Source: an uncultured Alphaproteobacteria bacterium (GTDB taxonomy: Bacteria; Pseudomonadota; Alphaproteobacteria; Caulobacterales; Caulobacteraceae). Taken from it: a DNA stretch of 40,525 bases. Of the stretch, positions 27,381 through 35,760 are shown piece after piece; position 1 is the stretch's first letter, and each line of letters begins with the position of its first letter. The DNA is taken from the NCBI GenBank assembly GCA_903892305.1, contig CAITHQ010000158.1:1-40525 (forward strand), read 5' to 3'. Below the pieces are notes generated by a model. That model saw nothing but the letters and a program-made list of their open reading frames with translations. It had not been told where the DNA came from and searched no databases. A program made the position numbers and the translations under genes.

Positions 27381-28965
27381 AGGCCATGGTCACGCCGGCC
27401 GCGTCGGCTGCCGCAATCACTTCAGCGTCGCGAATAGAGCCGCCAGGCTGAATCACCGCCGTCGCACCCGCTTCAGCCGCCTGGATAAGGCCATCAGCAA
27501 AGGGGAAGAAGGCCTCAGATGCGCAGGCCGAGCCCTTGGCTAAGCTAACCGGCAGACCTGCGGTCTCAGCGGCCTCACCCGCCCGGATGGCTGCGATCCG
27601 GGCTGAGTCCCGGCGGTTCATCTGGCCAGCACCAATGCCCGCAGTCTGGCCATCCTTGGCAAAGACAATGGCGTTGGACTTCACATGCTTGGCGACTGTG
27701 AAGGCAAACAGCATATCGGCGACTTCTGACGGCGTCGGCTGCCGCTTGGTGACGATCTTAAGATCCGCCGCCGTCAGGTGCGAAACATCCCGACTCTGCA
27801 CCAGGAACCCCCCAGCCACTTGCTTGAAGATGTCGCTGCCGGATCGCGCGTCTGGCAGACCGCCGGTCAGAAGAAGTCGCAAGTCCTTCTTCTTGGCGAA
27901 AAGGGCGATCGCTTCTTCATCGGCGTCGGGTGCCACAACCACCTCAGTGAAGATCTTGATCATTTCCCGGGCCGCCGCCGCATCTAGGCGGGTATTGACA
28001 GCTACAATTCCGCCAAAGGCCGAGACCGGGTCGCATTGCAGGGCACGCTCGTAGGCGGACTTGAGGTCAGACCCTAGGGCGACGCCGCAGGGATTGGCGT
28101 GCTTGATGATCGCGACTGCTGGGCCTGACTTGGGATCAAACTCAGCGATCAATTCAATCGCCGCGTCGGTGTCGGCAATATTGTTATAGCTGAGCGCCTT
28201 ACCTTGAAGCTGGCGGGCCGTTGCAACACCTGTCCGCGGGTTTTCGTCGCGGTAGAAGGCCGCCGACTGATGAGGATTTTCACCATAGCGCATGGTCTGC
28301 ACGAGACTGCCGGCAAAGGCACGGCGACGGGGGGCGGCATCGCCAATGGCCTGGGCAAACCAGCTCGATATAGCGGCGTCATAGGCGGCAGTTCGGGCAT
28401 AGGCGCGCGCAGCCAACTGCTTACGGAGGTCTAGGCCGGTGGTGCCGGAGGCCTCGAGTTCAGCAATGACTTCTTCTAGGTCTGCCAACTCGGTGCAGAC
28501 AGCCACATAGCCGTGGTTTTTTGCGGCTGATCGGATCATGGCAGGGCCGCCAATATCGATGTTTTCCACCGCGGTCTCGAAGTCGGCCCCAGCTGCGATT
28601 GTTGCCTCAAACGGGTAGAGATTGACGTAGACAAGGTCGATGCCGCCAATGCCGTGATCGGCCATGGCCTTTGCATGGTCTGGGGCGTCTCGCACCGCAA
28701 GGAGGCCGCCATGGACGATGGGGTGCAGGGTCTTGACCCGTCCATCCATCATTTCCGGAAACTGGGTGAGCTCTGAGATATCCCGAACCGGCAGGCCTGC
28801 TGCGGCGATGGCAGCCCGGGTGCCACCGGTTGAAATCAGCTCAACACCTTGGGCGGCCAGACGGCGAGCGGCATCAACAAGTCCGGTCTTATCCGAGACG
28901 GAAATCAGCGCCCGTTTTATCGGCGCACGATCAGCAGGTTTCGGGAAATCTGGTGCTGCGGGCAA
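27352..28965 (-). CDS. purH: Bifunctional AICAR transformylase / IMP cyclohydrolase
   Basis: Protein of 537 aa catalysing the last two steps of de novo IMP synthesis in the cytoplasm. The N-terminal IMP cyclohydrolase (MGS-like) domain opens with [12 protein letters not shown] and has STGGTRAAI; the transformylase domain contains [13 protein letters not shown], with the catalytic Lys-His pair, and ends [10 protein letters not shown] as in the family. The only start that fits is TTG at 28965, supported by AGGAG six bases upstream. It is the last gene of the rsmB-rpe-heparinase-purH run, 115 bases after the heparinase gene. Confidence 0.97.
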   Translation of the reverse strand: MPAAPDFPKPADRAPIKRALISVSDKTGLVDAARRLAAQGVELISTGGTRAAIAAAGLPVRDISELTQFPEMMDGRVKTLHPIVHGGLLAVRDAPDHAKAMADHGIGGIDLVYVNLYPFEATIAAGADFETAVENIDIGGPAMIRSAAKNHGYVAVCTELADLEEVIAELEASGTTGLDLRKQLAARAYARTAAYDAAISSWFAQAIGDAAPRRRAFAGSLVQTMRYGENPHQSAAFYRDENPRTGVATARQLQGKALSYNNIADTDAAIELIAEFDPKSGPAVAIIKHANPCGVALGSDLKSAYERALQCDPVSAFGGIVAVNTRLDAAAAREMIKIFTEVVVAPDADEEAIALFAKKKDLRLLLTGGLPDARSGSDIFKQVAGGFLVQSRDVSHLTAADLKIVTKRQPTPSEVADMLFAFTVAKHVKSNAIVFAKDGQTAGIGAGQMNRRDSARIAAIRAGEAAETAGLPVSLAKGSACASEAFFPFADGLIQAAEAGATAVIQPGGSIRDAEVIAAADAAGVTMAFTGVRVFRH

Positions 28966-29080
28966 GGCGCTCTCCTGACGTGATCAAAGAAGAAGTGCCC
29001 AGGCGAGCGGCGTCTATGGCCCCCGTGCTCCCCGGTGGTTGCCCACCTTCATCGCCAGTCACACGCGGTCTTGACGGGCT

Positions 29081-30829
29081 CTAGAGCGCGCCTGACCGGC
29101 CGTCAATCCGCGAACTGGATTGGGGATCGGCCGCCAGTTTCCAACGCACCCGCGCGCCGGTGTCGACTCTCGCCATACCCCTGAGCACGACCTGCTGGCT
29201 TCGCCGCGTCCGCAGACTATCGAAATAGACCGAGGCCTCGATGGAAATGTCTTGGGCATCAGATCGCAACCGCCAGCCGATCGGTGCATCACCAGCCTGA
29301 AGGACAACGCTACGGCCATCTCGACTCTGGCTTGCCCGAACCGTCGGATGGAGGTGGAAGCGCAGGGTGAAGGGCACAAGGCGGCGCTTGGTTTCGGCGG
29401 CGGCACCATCGGTCGTAGGCGTCAGCCGATCTTCACCGCGTAATTCATCTGCATCAAGATCCAGGAACAGTCTTCGCTCATGCAGAAGCTGATATCGCCG
29501 CGCCCAGGCGTCATGCTGAAGATCCAGCCAAACGCCGCCTTCAGCCTCATGACGCCGAACATCGACCTCCCGATAGGTGCTGTTCAGTCGGGTTCCGAGG
29601 ACCAGGGCCGCAGGGCCACTTAAAAGCGCGCCGCAGCCGCCATCGCCAACAGTGAGGGTAGATCCCGCATCCACAAGCCGAAGCGCCTGTGGCCCATGGG
29701 CGTCCGGCGACCACCCACAGGCGACAATCAGACGCCGACTATGAACCAGGATATCCAGACCAAGCGGCTGAGCACAGGCCCCCTCGCTCCACAGTCCTTC
29801 GGCCGGCGCTGCCGCATCGACCATAACCTGCAGGCTGTGGCCATCCATGCGCTGATAGCCATTGCGCCCAGCAGGGAGATCGCCAGTTGGCGCTTCAATC
29901 CCAGCCGCTGCGATATAGGATGGACGACAGGCTTCACCCCCTTGCATGTCTGGCAGACAGCCATCTCTCAGAATGAAGAACTGAAGGGTCTGGTGCAGGG
30001 TCTCCATAGCCCGAATCATAGAGGGCGGCGGCGATGTGCCCCTCTGGTGCAAGGCCCCGGCCAAGGTCTGCAGGTCGAACATCAGCTCGAGGGCAGCCTG
30101 CGGACTGCGGGAGGCGTGCCCCCCTGAGACCTCAAGGCTCGTTGAGAGGGCCGCGACCAGACGATCAAGGCCCTTTTTCAGGAGCTGATCACCCGCCTTG
30201 CCCGACAAAACGCACCCCGCAAGGGCAACGGCTATGGACGGGTAAGCCGCCCGCTGAGGCCTGTGCCTGCTCGCGGCGAGATGACGAGCCTGGCGGGCAA
30301 AATCATTAATAATCCTGGATCTGTCAGGCTCGACGGCCTCTTGCAAGAGCTGGGGCAGGGCACAGGCCAGGGCGACAACCCGCCGACTTAGAACCGGCTC
30401 TCCCCAAGAAAATGCGTTCCAATTTGCAAAAATCCGGGACCATCCAAGTACGAGTCTGATGGCTTCAGCCCGGACATCAGGACCGACCGAAAGCAGGTCT
30501 GGCAGCCATTCCATACTGTGCAGTGCCCGGGCAAAGGCCAGGGAGGGGCTTGCGCGGTCCCAGGGGTCTCCTCCGGTCCCAACATCGAGCACAGCGGCGG
30601 CCAGATCATAGCGGCCGGCCAAAATCGCCCGGCCCTGTGAAGGACTAGCAGGCCGAGGATTTGCAGGGGTCACTGCGTTCAGTCCCTCTGGGACGGGACG
30701 CGTCAACAGCCATCGGTAAAGGATTGAAAGTGACCATTCCCGTCGCAGAACGTCAGCGGTGGCCTGGATTAGCGCTAGGGCGAGTATTCCGCCGGGAAGA
30801 CGGGTCAGTTCAAGACGCCCCCACGCCAT
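29081..30829 (-). CDS. Heparinase II/III family protein
   Basis: Protein of 582 aa from the ATG at 30829, which has GGGGA 6 bases upstream; a TTG codon precedes it. The N-terminal half is a helical toroid-like domain and the second half is beta-rich, the layout of the heparinase II/III-like family. GYQRMDGHSLQVMVDAA and VWLDLQHDAWARRYQLLHER are typical of the C-terminal domain. There is no obvious signal peptide, though the N-terminus has a hydrophobic stretch that could anchor it. Homologues sit at this same position between rpe/rsmB and purH in many alphaproteobacteria; the substrate is unproven and is unlikely to be heparin. Only 10 bases separate it from rpe. Confidence 0.88.
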   Translation of the reverse strand: MAWGRLELTRLPGGILALALIQATADVLRREWSLSILYRWLLTRPVPEGLNAVTPANPRPASPSQGRAILAGRYDLAAAVLDVGTGGDPWDRASPSLAFARALHSMEWLPDLLSVGPDVRAEAIRLVLGWSRIFANWNAFSWGEPVLSRRVVALACALPQLLQEAVEPDRSRIINDFARQARHLAASRHRPQRAAYPSIAVALAGCVLSGKAGDQLLKKGLDRLVAALSTSLEVSGGHASRSPQAALELMFDLQTLAGALHQRGTSPPPSMIRAMETLHQTLQFFILRDGCLPDMQGGEACRPSYIAAAGIEAPTGDLPAGRNGYQRMDGHSLQVMVDAAAPAEGLWSEGACAQPLGLDILVHSRRLIVACGWSPDAHGPQALRLVDAGSTLTVGDGGCGALLSGPAALVLGTRLNSTYREVDVRRHEAEGGVWLDLQHDAWARRYQLLHERRLFLDLDADELRGEDRLTPTTDGAAAETKRRLVPFTLRFHLHPTVRASQSRDGRSVVLQAGDAPIGWRLRSDAQDISIEASVYFDSLRTRRSQQVVLRGMARVDTGARVRWKLAADPQSSSRIDGRSGAL

Positions 30830-30839
30830 CAAACTTCCC

Positions 30840-31505
30840 CTAATCGCCTCTCAACGCAGCGATATTGTCGGCATAGGCACTGGGCCCGCCCCGGAAGACG
30901 GCTGTCCCTGCGACCAGGGCGGTGGCACCGGCCTCTATACAGTGTTTCGCGGTGACCGGGGTGACGCCACCATCCACCTCAAGGGGAATATCGCGGCCAG
31001 TTGAATCTATCATTTGCCGAAGCCGGCGAATTTTCTCGAGCTGTGAGAGCATGAAGCTTTGCCCACCAAATCCAGGGTTGATCGACATGACCAGGATAAG
31101 ATCCACATCCTCCATCATCCATTCGATGACGTTTGGAGAGGTCGAAGGATTGAAAACCACCCCCGCCTTGGCACCCAATTCGCGGATGCGCTTCAGCGTA
31201 CGATTAAGATGTGGTCCGCTTTCAGGATGGACGCTGATGATATCCGCCCCCGCGGCCGCGAAGGCCTCAAGATAGGGATCCACTGGCGCGATCATCAGGT
31301 GGACGTCGAAGGGCAAACTGACATGGGGCTTCAGCGCCTTCACCACATCAGGACCGATGGTGATGTTGGGCACGAAATGGCCGTCCATGACATCAATATG
31401 CAACCAGTCGGCACCTGCGACTTCCAATGCCCGTGCTTCTTCGCCAAGCCGCGCAAAATCGGCAGCCAGCAGTGAAGGCGAAATGATTGGAGGCCTAGAG
31501 GTCAT
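30840..31505 (-). CDS. rpe: Ribulose-phosphate 3-epimerase
   Basis: Protein of 221 aa, a TIM barrel of the usual length. It interconverts ribulose 5-phosphate and xylulose 5-phosphate in the pentose phosphate pathway. Motifs present are ISPSLLAADFARL at the start, HIDVMDGHFVPNITIGP with the metal-binding His and catalytic Asp, MSINPGFGGQSF, and LEVDGGV with the second catalytic Asp. It lies 37 bases after rsmB and 10 bases before the heparinase gene, on the same strand. Confidence 0.96.
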   Translation of the reverse strand: MTSRPPIISPSLLAADFARLGEEARALEVAGADWLHIDVMDGHFVPNITIGPDVVKALKPHVSLPFDVHLMIAPVDPYLEAFAAAGADIISVHPESGPHLNRTLKRIRELGAKAGVVFNPSTSPNVIEWMMEDVDLILVMSINPGFGGQSFMLSQLEKIRRLRQMIDSTGRDIPLEVDGGVTPVTAKHCIEAGATALVAGTAVFRGGPSAYADNIAALRGD

Positions 31506-31542
31506 GCTACCGACTTAACCCTGGCCTTGCGACTCGCCAACT

Positions 31543-32829
31543 CTAATCCGTGGTTCTGCGAAAGCGTGCGACGAAAAAACCATCCATACCGCCGGAACGG
31601 TGGTGCGGCAGGATTCGCAAGTCCCCAGTCGGCAGAAGACTGGCCTCAGGGGCACCACCCTCGCCAAGGGTGATCGGGTCCCTGACCATACTTGGCGTGA
31701 CCTTTAAGAAAGTCGCGACCTGGGCTTCGCCCTCCTCAGGTTCCAGGGAGCAAACGCAATAGACCAGAAGCCCGCCGGGTTTCACCCTTTGCGCCGCCGA
31801 TTGCAGCATGCGGGCCTGGACCTCGGCAAGGGCGGCGATATCTCCCGGCCTTACAGCCCAGAGAACGTCGGGATTGCGCCGATATGTGCCCGTGGCGCTG
31901 CAGGGTGCATCGAGCAGCACAGCGTCGAACTGCCGCTTATCGGCCCATTGGGTCGCGTCCGCGGCGACCACCTGTGCTGAAAGACCCATTCGGCCGAGGT
32001 TAGCCTCAACCCGCTTTAGCCGGGCCGCGGATCGGTCGACGGATACCACCTGCGCGCCGGTGGCGGCCATTTGCAGGGTCTTGCCGCCAGGTGCCGCGCA
32101 GAGATCCAGGGCGGTCTGGCCAGCCTTCAGGTTCAACAGTCGCACAGGTACAGCCGCGCTGGCATCCTGCACCCACCAAGCGCCCTCGGTGAATCCTGGC
32201 CAGGCCGAGACCTCGCCACGCAGGGCCGTGCGCCAGGTCCCGCCAGCCAGAACCTCGATCTCCAAGGCCGCTTCGGGGGACGCCAGCGGGTCTTTGGGAG
32301 AGAGGTCCGTGGCGGGTTCCGCCGCAATTTCCTTGGCCATAGCCAAGGCATTTTCGCGCCCATAGGCCGCCTGCCAACGGGTAAACAGCCAAGGCGGCGC
32401 AAAGGCCTCGGGGTCTGTAAAATCTGGCGGCTCGCGGGTGAAGCCCCGAAGAACTGCGTTCACCAGCCCTTTGAAATTCCGGGTCGCCCCGGAATCGCCG
32501 GTCAGGTCGACGCTGGCGCTCACAGCGGCATAAGCGGGCGCGCCCATGACAAAGGCCTGGGCCATGCCAAGGCGAAGTATGTTCAGTATCCTCTCGGGTG
32601 GTGGCTTTTTGATCTTGCCTTCCAGCGCCCTATCAATGGGGCCAAGATGGCGCAGACTGGCCAGAACTAAGGCGTGGGCAAAGCCACGATCTCGAGGCGA
32701 GAGGGCCCCGAAGCCCGGATTAGATGTCGCCTCCTCAATTCCAGCCCGGCGCGCGAGGGCGGCGGTGAGTAGGTCGAGGGCGGCCCGTCGTGCAGGCAGG
32801 CCAGCAATGTCTTGAAAGGTTTCGGTCAC
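31543..32829 (-). CDS. rsmB: 16S rRNA m5C967 methyltransferase RsmB
   Basis: About 428 aa from the GTG at 32829 (TETFQDIAGLPARRAAL); the frame is open to a TTG at 32871 but the extra 14 residues look unlike the family, and neither start has a good ribosome site. An N-terminal NusB-like RNA-binding domain covers about 1-140. The methyltransferase domain has motif I DLCAAPGGKTLQMA, motif IV LDAPCSATGTYRRNPD with one key Cys, and LLVYCVCSLEPEEGE with the catalytic Cys. It methylates a cytosine of 16S rRNA. It is the first gene of the rpe-heparinase-purH run and diverges from the DUF1674 gene. Confidence 0.93.
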   Translation of the reverse strand: MTETFQDIAGLPARRAALDLLTAALARRAGIEEATSNPGFGALSPRDRGFAHALVLASLRHLGPIDRALEGKIKKPPPERILNILRLGMAQAFVMGAPAYAAVSASVDLTGDSGATRNFKGLVNAVLRGFTREPPDFTDPEAFAPPWLFTRWQAAYGRENALAMAKEIAAEPATDLSPKDPLASPEAALEIEVLAGGTWRTALRGEVSAWPGFTEGAWWVQDASAAVPVRLLNLKAGQTALDLCAAPGGKTLQMAATGAQVVSVDRSAARLKRVEANLGRMGLSAQVVAADATQWADKRQFDAVLLDAPCSATGTYRRNPDVLWAVRPGDIAALAEVQARMLQSAAQRVKPGGLLVYCVCSLEPEEGEAQVATFLKVTPSMVRDPITLGEGGAPEASLLPTGDLRILPHHRSGGMDGFFVARFRRTTD

Positions 32830-32908
32830 GGGGGTGGGGTGCCCGCTTGGGGCCCCGAATGCAAGGGTCAAGCTGGCGAAATCCCAGGAACTGGGCTAAA
32901 GAGGCGTC

Positions 32909-33100
32909 ATGCGCGATAGAGATGAGTACATTCCTTCTAAGGCCCTGACGCCAGCGGCCCAAAGAGCCCTGGCTGAGGCTGAAGCCCGACGTACCGCCGC
33001 CGCCCAGCTTGAGCGCGACGCCGAAAACGGCGGACCAGCGGGACCTGAGCCCACCCGCTACGGCGATTGGGAACGCAAGGGCATTGCCGTAGACTTCTGA
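32909..33100 (+). CDS. DUF1674 protein (SdhAF4-like succinate dehydrogenase assembly factor)
   Basis: Protein of 63 aa with an AGAGG ribosome site. The C-terminus PEPTRYGDWERKG...DF is the diagnostic DUF1674 / SdhAF4 motif; the first half is charged and Ala-rich. Eukaryotic and some bacterial homologues bind the flavinated SDH subunit and help assembly of succinate dehydrogenase. Here it stands alone, divergent from rsmB, which is a common place for it in alphaproteobacteria and far from any sdh gene in this window. The family call is strong; the role is by homology. Confidence 0.88.
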   Translation: MRDRDEYIPSKALTPAAQRALAEAEARRTAAAQLERDAENGGPAGPEPTRYGDWERKGIAVDF

Positions 33101-33194
33101 TTACGCGAGCAGGCCTCGCCCAATAGGGGCATAGGTTCGCGCCTTGGTTAAATTGTCCATAGTTTGTCGACTCCACGGTTTTGGGGCTGAATCT

Positions 33195-34190
33195 ATGGGT
33201 TGGTATCTGCGCAGTTCACTCGCCCTTTGTGCGGCCCTGCTGGCCTCCATCGCCTGCGCTGGATCCATGCCGCCATCGGGGAACAGTGACCTCGCAGGCC
33301 CAGGCCCTTATTGGAACGCCTCATCCGCGCGCGGGCCCTCTTCGTCCTGCTGTGCGCCGCCCGCCGGTCAAACCCGATATGTCCCGGTCCCCGTGCGCAG
33401 CGCTGACGACTATTACACCTACGAAGGCGGCTACAGTTACGCCCATCAGGGTTCCGGTGCCGCCTATCCTGTCCCGCCGCCCTATGGTCGCCCTTCTTAT
33501 GTGGGCCCAGACCTTTATCCTGAGCCGACCCCTGCTTATCGAACCGTCGGGCCATGCTGTCACGAAACACGCATTGTTGAGGTCCCCGTCTACAGGAGCG
33601 CACCCGCCTATCGACCCGTCCAGGCCAGACGCGGCCCCACCGCGACGCGGAAAACCTATAGCCGGCGGCATGTTCATCGCTATGTCAGCCCAGCGCCTGT
33701 CCGATATGTGGAGCGCTATGCTGAGCCTGCACCTGTACAGGTGATCGAAATCTATATTGATGACCGCGACCGTGACCCACCCCAGGGCTGTGATCTGCGA
33801 GGTAACTATGGACCTGGGCCGCGAGGGGAGTTCCATGTCCGCAGCTATGGCGGCGCAGAGCAACACTATGGGACGCCCCGCTGTCGTTACAGCCAGAGGT
33901 CGCCTTGCGGCTGTGAAGATGGCCAGCCCCGCACCTCCGGTGAGGTCATCCTGGGTCAGGGCTTTAATTACAGCGACGGTGGGGTCGGCCCCATTCCAGA
34001 TAGTGGATATGTTGGCGGCGGTGGCGGAATGATCCTTAACCAGAGCAGCAACGCCTTTGCCTCGGCCAGCGCCTATGCTTCATCCAGCTCTCATGTCACC
34101 GTGCACTATGGCGGCGGTGGACATGGCGGAGGCGGCCATGGCGGCGGCGGGTGCAATACCTGCGGCGGCGGTCATGGGGGCGGTCACTAG
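33195..34190 (+). CDS. Secreted Tyr/Pro-rich protein with Cys pairs and a Gly/His tail
   Basis: About 331 aa from the ATG at 33195 (MGWYLRSSLALCAALLASIA), giving a signal peptide; SIACAG could be a weak lipobox. The mature part is low complexity and rich in Tyr, Pro, Gly and Arg. It has ten cysteines, mostly in pairs (SSCCAPP, GPCCHE, SPCGCED, GCNTCGG). It includes several R.V.VPV..S-type repeats (TRYVPVPVRS, TRIVEVPVYRS), an Asn/Ser/Ala-rich stretch and a tail of GGGGHGGGG repeats with six or so His, which could bind metal. No known domain is recognised. It looks like a structural or envelope protein rather than an enzyme. It lies after DUF1674 and convergent with pyrF. Base composition in the tail is repetitive but the frame is intact. 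Confidence 0.68.
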   Translation: MGWYLRSSLALCAALLASIACAGSMPPSGNSDLAGPGPYWNASSARGPSSSCCAPPAGQTRYVPVPVRSADDYYTYEGGYSYAHQGSGAAYPVPPPYGRPSYVGPDLYPEPTPAYRTVGPCCHETRIVEVPVYRSAPAYRPVQARRGPTATRKTYSRRHVHRYVSPAPVRYVERYAEPAPVQVIEIYIDDRDRDPPQGCDLRGNYGPGPRGEFHVRSYGGAEQHYGTPRCRYSQRSPCGCEDGQPRTSGEVILGQGFNYSDGGVGPIPDSGYVGGGGGMILNQSSNAFASASAYASSSSHVTVHYGGGGHGGGGHGGGGCNTCGGGHGGGH

Positions 34191-34229
34191 ACCAGCCCGC
34201 CAAACCGCCAGGGCTTTAGCGAACCTAGG

Positions 34230-34946
34230 CTAGGCTCCAGCCATTTCCATGATGATCCTCTGGGCCGCAGCCGTGGGATCATTGGCTGCGGTGATCGGGC
34301 GTCCACAAACAATATGAGAGGCGCCCGCAGCAAGGGCTTCAGCGGGGGTCGCCACCCTGGCCTGATCATTCTTGGCCGACCAGTCGGGGCGAACCCCCGG
34401 CGTTACCACCAAAAAGTCCTTACCACCGATAGACCTCGCCAGGGCTGCCTCGTGAGGACTTGCAATCACGCCATCACATCCAGCTGCCAGGGCCTGATGA
34501 ATCCGCCGCTCCACCAAGGATCTCGGACTTTCAGAAAAACCCATCTCGATCAGGTCCTGTTCCGATAGGCTGGTGAGAACTGTTACCGCCAGGATCTTAA
34601 GGCTGGAACGCCCCTTACCGCGGACGGCGGCCTCCATCACTTGGGGCTCCCCATGGACCGTCAGAAAATCACCGCCGGTATCGGCCAGGACAGCTGCCGC
34701 CTTCTGGACGGTGGCACCGATATCGTGGAGCTTCCAATCTAGAAAGACCTGCTTGCCCTGAGCCTTCAGGTCCCGGGCCAGGTCCATGCCCCCCGTAGCA
34801 AACAGTTCAAGGCCGACCTTGTAGAAGCTGATCGAGTCCCCCAGCAGGTCGACCACCTTGCGCGCCTCATCGACCGTCGGGAAATCCAGCGGAATGATCA
34901 GACGCGGATCGGCCTTCAGACGCATTTCTGCAGCGACCAGGGTCAT
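34230..34946 (-). CDS. pyrF: Orotidine 5'-phosphate decarboxylase
   Basis: Protein of 238 aa. It makes UMP in the final step of pyrimidine synthesis. The active-site signature VFLDWKLHDIGATV contains the Asp-Lys-x-x-Asp catalytic set; LIIPLDFPTVDEA opens the barrel and VVTPGVRPDW and IVCGRPITAANDP form the phosphate site. The ATG at 34946 is chosen because GGGAG lies 6 bases upstream; the same site is too close to the ATG at 34952, and a GTG at 34970 is less likely. It is divergent from the MarC-family gene and convergent with the Gly/His-rich protein gene. Confidence 0.96.
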   Translation of the reverse strand: MTLVAAEMRLKADPRLIIPLDFPTVDEARKVVDLLGDSISFYKVGLELFATGGMDLARDLKAQGKQVFLDWKLHDIGATVQKAAAVLADTGGDFLTVHGEPQVMEAAVRGKGRSSLKILAVTVLTSLSEQDLIEMGFSESPRSLVERRIHQALAAGCDGVIASPHEAALARSIGGKDFLVVTPGVRPDWSAKNDQARVATPAEALAAGASHIVCGRPITAANDPTAAAQRIIMEMAGA

Positions 34947-35021
34947 GGACATCTCCCGACATGCGCGCACGCCCCCAAGCAGAAGGTCGGCGCCCGTTTC
35001 AAATTAGGCTAAGGGTCAGAC

Positions 35022-35714
35022 ATGAGCCCCGAAAACTTTGCGGTCAACTTCTTCATCGCCCTCTTCGCCCTGATCGATCCGATCGGGAATGTGCCCCTAT
35101 TTGCGGCGGCGACCGAGGGCGTGCGGAGCAAAGATGCCCGGCTGATCGCGGTCTATGTGGCGATTGTTGTCCTGCTATTCCTGACTTTCTTCTATTTTAC
35201 GGGCCTTAGCCTACTGGCCTTTTTCGGAATTTCCCTGCCGGCCTTCCGCATTGCTGGGGGCATCATCCTGTTCCTGCTGGGCCTGGAAATGGCCCGGGAC
35301 GACTTCACCGCCACCTTTGCTATCGACGATGACGGCGTGCAGCTTCACGGGGCAGCAGGTGCCCGCAAGCGATTCGAGCGGATGATCGTGCCCTTCACCA
35401 TGCCCTTGTTGATCGGACCCGGCGCCATCTCCACCGTGATCATCTATGCCAGTGAATCCAAATCCTATGGCCTTATGGGAACCCTCATCGGCCTAGGTGT
35501 GTTTATCGCCATCGCCATTTCGACCATGCTGTCTTTCTGGGCCGCGCCACTGATCTCCAAGCTGATGGGCAAGATCGGCCTGACGGTGATTGTCCGCATT
35601 CTGGGGCTGATCCTCTGCGCCATGGCGGTACAGTTCGTCCTGGCTGGGGTCGCTGACTCGACGCACGGCATGATCTCAAAAAGCGCGTCAGCCCCCTACC
35701 AGTCCAAAAAATAG
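35022..35714 (+). CDS. MarC-family integral membrane protein
   Basis: Protein of 230 aa with six predicted membrane helices. FIALFALIDPIGNVPLF at the N-terminus and the matching VPFTMPLLIGPGAIST in the middle are the two internal-repeat signatures (DP-G..P and P...GPG) of the MarC/UPF0056 family. The function of the family is unsettled; it was once linked to multiple antibiotic resistance in E. coli, which later work did not support. A loop between helices 3 and 4 carries acidic residues. It is divergent from pyrF and followed after 46 bases by the oligoendopeptidase gene in the same direction. Confidence 0.9.
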   Translation: MSPENFAVNFFIALFALIDPIGNVPLFAAATEGVRSKDARLIAVYVAIVVLLFLTFFYFTGLSLLAFFGISLPAFRIAGGIILFLLGLEMARDDFTATFAIDDDGVQLHGAAGARKRFERMIVPFTMPLLIGPGAISTVIIYASESKSYGLMGTLIGLGVFIAIAISTMLSFWAAPLISKLMGKIGLTVIVRILGLILCAMAVQFVLAGVADSTHGMISKSASAPYQSKK

Positions 35715-35760
35715 CCGACACCGGCTTGGCGGTTCGCTCAGAGGTCAGCTAGATGCGCCT

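Noticed and set aside
29071-29106. TTGACGG/CCGTCAA inverted repeat at the end of the heparinase gene
   Set aside because: Seven-base arms with a 22-base loop, partly coding; no T-run and likely chance.
33321-33866. 181-codon open frame antisense to the Gly/His-rich protein
   Set aside because: The plus-strand frame is longer and has a signal peptide; the antisense frame has no start context or motif.
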